Assembly: GCA_948474755.1 (NCBI GenBank)
Contig: CAOLHI010000653.1
Location: forward strand, 310,001-374,000
DNA from: Ctenosaura bakeri
Lineage: Eukaryota; Chordata; Lepidosauria; Squamata; Iguanidae
DNA: 64,000 nucleotides
Direction of reading: 5' to 3'
Within the stretch, counting starts at the first letter, position 1, and every line of letters begins with the position of its first letter. A program made the position numbers and the translations under genes. Below are positions 61,199 to 64,000 of the stretch, piece after piece. The notes beneath the pieces were generated by a model. It had not been told where the DNA came from, searched no databases, and saw only the letters and a program-made list of their open reading frames with translations.

Positions 61199-62779
61199 CA
61201 GAGCTGGCCTTGCCAAGATTTCATCACTGCTACCACCATGAAGTCTATTAATGCAATATGGTAGAGCTAGGATGAAATGTTTGCTTTATTATGACCAAAT
61301 TCTAAATGCACACTCAGTATTCCTTGTGCTGATAGCCAAGCTACACTGTTTGAGAATTAGCTCCAGCCGCTGTGGCTGAGTTACATTTATATTCTTATCA
61401 CTAGCTCTCTTTTGCCAAAGAGAGTGACAATGTTTTTCGTTGTACTTTCCCTAGGTAAGTCTTGCGTAGGAATAATCTGGTCCCCTCCCAAAGCTAAATC
61501 TGCACAAGGGCAGTATCCCAACTCCATTCTGCCTCAGTTTGACTCCTTTACTGCCACAGGCACCTATTTTAATCCAAGCTGAAATCAGCTTGGAAAGCCA
61601 AAATTGACCCATATCATGTAGTTACACCAGTACAAGAGGGTGTTTCTATTGTGTGCATGTGCTCCCCATATCGGCTCATGTTGGGTCGCATGACCATAGT
61701 GGCTGTTGTTTGTTTTTATTTTTGTTCCCTCCATCTATGTACCTATTTGCATATTTTTTGTTATTCTGAGTGGCCACCTGCACTCTTGTTGGATTGGGTT
61801 TGTACCTGGATGGTTATCTCAGCCCTCACATGCATTGTCTCCATGCCCTCTAATTTGCTGCCTCATTTTTAATTTAATTCCCAGGGAAGTGGGTGTAGGA
61901 TTGACAGCATACAGTGCAATCTCATGCAGGTCTACACAGATGTAAGTCCTCCTGAATTCAATAGTGCTTACTCTCAGGAAAGTGTTTTATAGTGCTTGCT
62001 CCATGCAACACTTCCCCCGGCACTTTACTCAAAAGAAATCTAAATGCAAGCAATGTTCAAAGATCAAGCTTCTCATATGTGCAAAGTGCAATGAAAGAAA
62101 AGAAAAAAGAAAGAAATGGTACTGACCCTTCCAGAGCTTTGTAGGTGAGCAGGAGCCCAGGAAACACATCTCTGCTGACTCCATGCCACCTGCTGGTCAC
62201 CAGACACCAAATGCCCCACCCTCCTTGATCCCACCCCATCTCAATTCAATGGCATATTTTTTTAAAGGTTCTTCCTAAAAACAGTGGAGTGAACTGGAGA
62301 GTTTATAAAATTGCCTTTAAGCCCTCAGGCATCAAAAAGAAATGTTTTCACGCTGGAAGAAGAGGAACATTGTACATTCCAACAGGATTGAGATCAAGGT
62401 CAGGTTCCATTATTTCACCTGTGCAGATTCAACCTAAGTAATATCACCTTTCTTGCATTCATTGAACAGTAGGCATTGCAGAAAGGATCACTTTCAAATG
62501 TAACAGCTAAGCATTTATAGGTCACCAAATTACAATGAAATTTCTTTTTCCCTTTATCACTTTTACCAGAATGGAAGGATAAAAATTGACAAAGTGTCAG
62601 GGAAAGTTCATCATATGGAAACAAAAGGAGCAGAATATGTCTCTTTTCTAACTCAAAGTATGATCACACATAGCAGTCATTTTTGTTTTCCTGTTAGCTT
62701 TATATGGAACTCCAAACACCGGCACTCCTTTATTCACCACAGTAGCTGACAACGAACTAGACGGAAGCAGGAAGTGTCC
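61199..62779. other. No gene seen; one short palindromic element
   Basis: A short element with 'cagtgcaatctcatgcaggt', 'gaattcaatagtgcttactc' and 'ggaaagtgttttatag' lies at about 61912-61992. The stretch from 62400 to 62640 is repeat-free. Confidence 0.45.
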
Positions 62780-63010
62780 ATCTGTATGCTTCCTCTTGGG
62801 TTTTATGATTTATTGTCAAGGCTTTCTTATGTCAGCTAGGACCTTGAATTGTCCAGCCTTGCAGCTGCAAGAACTAGAGCCTTCTTTGTGGTGGCCTCCT
62901 GCCCTTGGAATCCCTTTGAGAAGGCCATCTGACAGACTCCTCCCACATTTTAAAGAGCTGGTAAAAGCATTTCTAATCAAAAAGTTCTGTGGTTATTCTG
63001 CAGTTATAAT
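62780..63010 (+). mobile_element. L2-type LINE 3' part
   Basis: 'gaactagagccttctttgtg', 'gtggcctcctgcccttggaa', 'ttgagaaggccatctgacag' and 'gagctggtaaaagcatttct' match the end of the L2 coding region. The following AT-rich sequence to about 63235 may be its 3'UTR. Confidence 0.65.
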
Positions 63011-63239
63011 TATTACTTTTTCTGGTGACCAACTGGTTGCTGCTATGTTTGCTGTTGATATATGTGTAATTCTGCTGATGATATCATAGTTACCATTTGA
63101 TTATAATTAACTCTATGTAAGAAATAATGTGTACATTAAGGAGACATTTTGTTATGTAAATTGAATATAACAGATAATGTTATCAGTCAATATCCAGCTG
63201 GTATCTGTTTTCTATGAAACTAATAAAAGAAGAATTTAA

Positions 63240-64000
63240 GAATATACTGTCTATTATTTATCATTACTCAAACACAGTTTAGTTAATTATGAGATGTTCA
63301 CAAGTCATTGCAATTCTGGAGATACAGATTTTTGCATCATTTACACACATTTAAAACTTTGGTAGTTGTTATTGTTTGCCATATGATTTTGTCTTGTTAA
63401 GGCTACAACTCAACATCCATTTAACTGGTGGTTAGCCACTCTGAATTCAATAGGATTTACATTAAACATTTGAATATTTTTTCCCTCTGATATCTGTTTA
63501 GGAACACTTCCAGTTAGTGTCATTATTTTTATATATCTTACTTAACCTATTTAAAGTTAAATATTACTGATACATTATTTTATAATCACTTTTTTACATT
63601 AACACTTGGTAAAAATATACGTGCTTTGTACAGACTAACTGCCACATTTGCTGAGTGATAGATACACTTCACATCTGTTACTAGTCATGTTCCAAGTTGT
63701 TAGCATTTACATACTTTGGTGTTACTAGAAACAGATATAATAGTGATAATATCACTCTTATTACTACTTGTATTTTAAATTAAATTTTCAAAAGATCACT
63801 CCAAAATAATATTCCCAGTTTGCATGTTCCTGACATCTATACACTCACATTTTTATAAAACCTTCTTTGGGAGCCCAGGACTGGGCTGGGAATTAAAACA
63901 CATACATTCTTACAACTTATACCCTTGAAAAAAAAAAGATTCATTTCCAGGTTTCTAACATGTATTGAATTGCTGTCTAAAAGCTATAAAGTTATATATC
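63240..64000. other. No gene seen
   Basis: AT-rich intron. A short 'ctctgaattcaataggattt' element fragment lies at about 63437-63457. Confidence 0.5.

Larger units (their letters stand above)
31722..64000 (-). other. KLF12: Part of the KLF12 intron upstream of the zinc-finger exons
   Basis: The exon at 31564-31721 begins with the third base of a codon, so an upstream exon ending in TG must lie at higher coordinates. I looked on the minus strand for the expected preceding residues (a stretch ending near NNQKFPC) and did not find them before 64000. The segment is therefore read as intron running off the window. I searched by eye, so a short exon could have been missed. Confidence 0.6.

Noticed and set aside
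31722..64000. Upstream KLF12 exon in this window
   Set aside because: I searched the minus strand by eye for the expected residues before the FPC split codon and found none. A translated search with KLF12 would decide it.

Overview
This is a vertebrate chromosomal window, almost certainly from a squamate reptile (lizard or snake). Its only recognisable protein-coding content is the 3' end of one gene on the minus strand: the last two coding exons of the Kruppel-like transcription factor KLF12, at 31564-31721 and 11319-11500. Together they give the C-terminal 111 residues, with all three C2H2 zinc fingers and the natural stop. They are separated by a 20,063-bp intron. Everything above 31721 is read as part of the next upstream intron, because no further KLF12 exon was found up to 64000. 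Everything below 11318 is 3' untranslated sequence and then downstream flank; the poly(A) site could not be fixed.

The squamate assignment rests on the repeats. There are tRNA-headed SINEs with Bov-B-type 3' tails (Sauria SINE type), a 5S rRNA-headed SINE with the same kind of tail, a Bov-B LINE fragment, CR1 and L2 LINE 3' ends, and many short palindromic DNA elements with an 'actacaactccca' core. Anything finer than Squamata is not supported by this reading.

Layout. 1-11318: KLF12 3'UTR and flank, holding a MITE with a SINE inside it (1007-1378), a hairpin-rich GC element (5685-6132), another palindromic MITE (6158-6428), and TA and TG microsatellites. 11319-11500: last coding exon. 11501-31563: intron with a pentanucleotide satellite (12431-12510), a 302-bp terminal-inverted-repeat element (13311-13612), a possible enhancer (about 18230-18500), a 5S-derived SINE (19215-19435), an L2 LINE split by a SINE (about 19980-20835), a hAT-like element split by a SINE (26875-27484) and a TA-flanked MITE (30417-30813). 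31564-31721: penultimate coding exon. 31722-64000: intron with two relatives of the TA-flanked MITE, a 139-bp tandem repeat (36948-37297), a hAT MITE packed with AAGTC repeats (44303-44614), a Bov-B LINE (about 51953-52655), duplicated L2-derived segments (52674-53385), an L2 split by a CR1 (about 57840-59610), and further CR1 and L2 ends.

The two exons make one DNA-binding domain. The mobile elements form a readable nesting order: SINEs inside L2 and DNA elements, and CR1 inside L2. The Bov-B LINE is the probable source of the machinery that moved both SINE types. No tRNA or rRNA gene, CRISPR array or second protein-coding gene was found. The many short open frames lie in repeats, intron or untranslated sequence.
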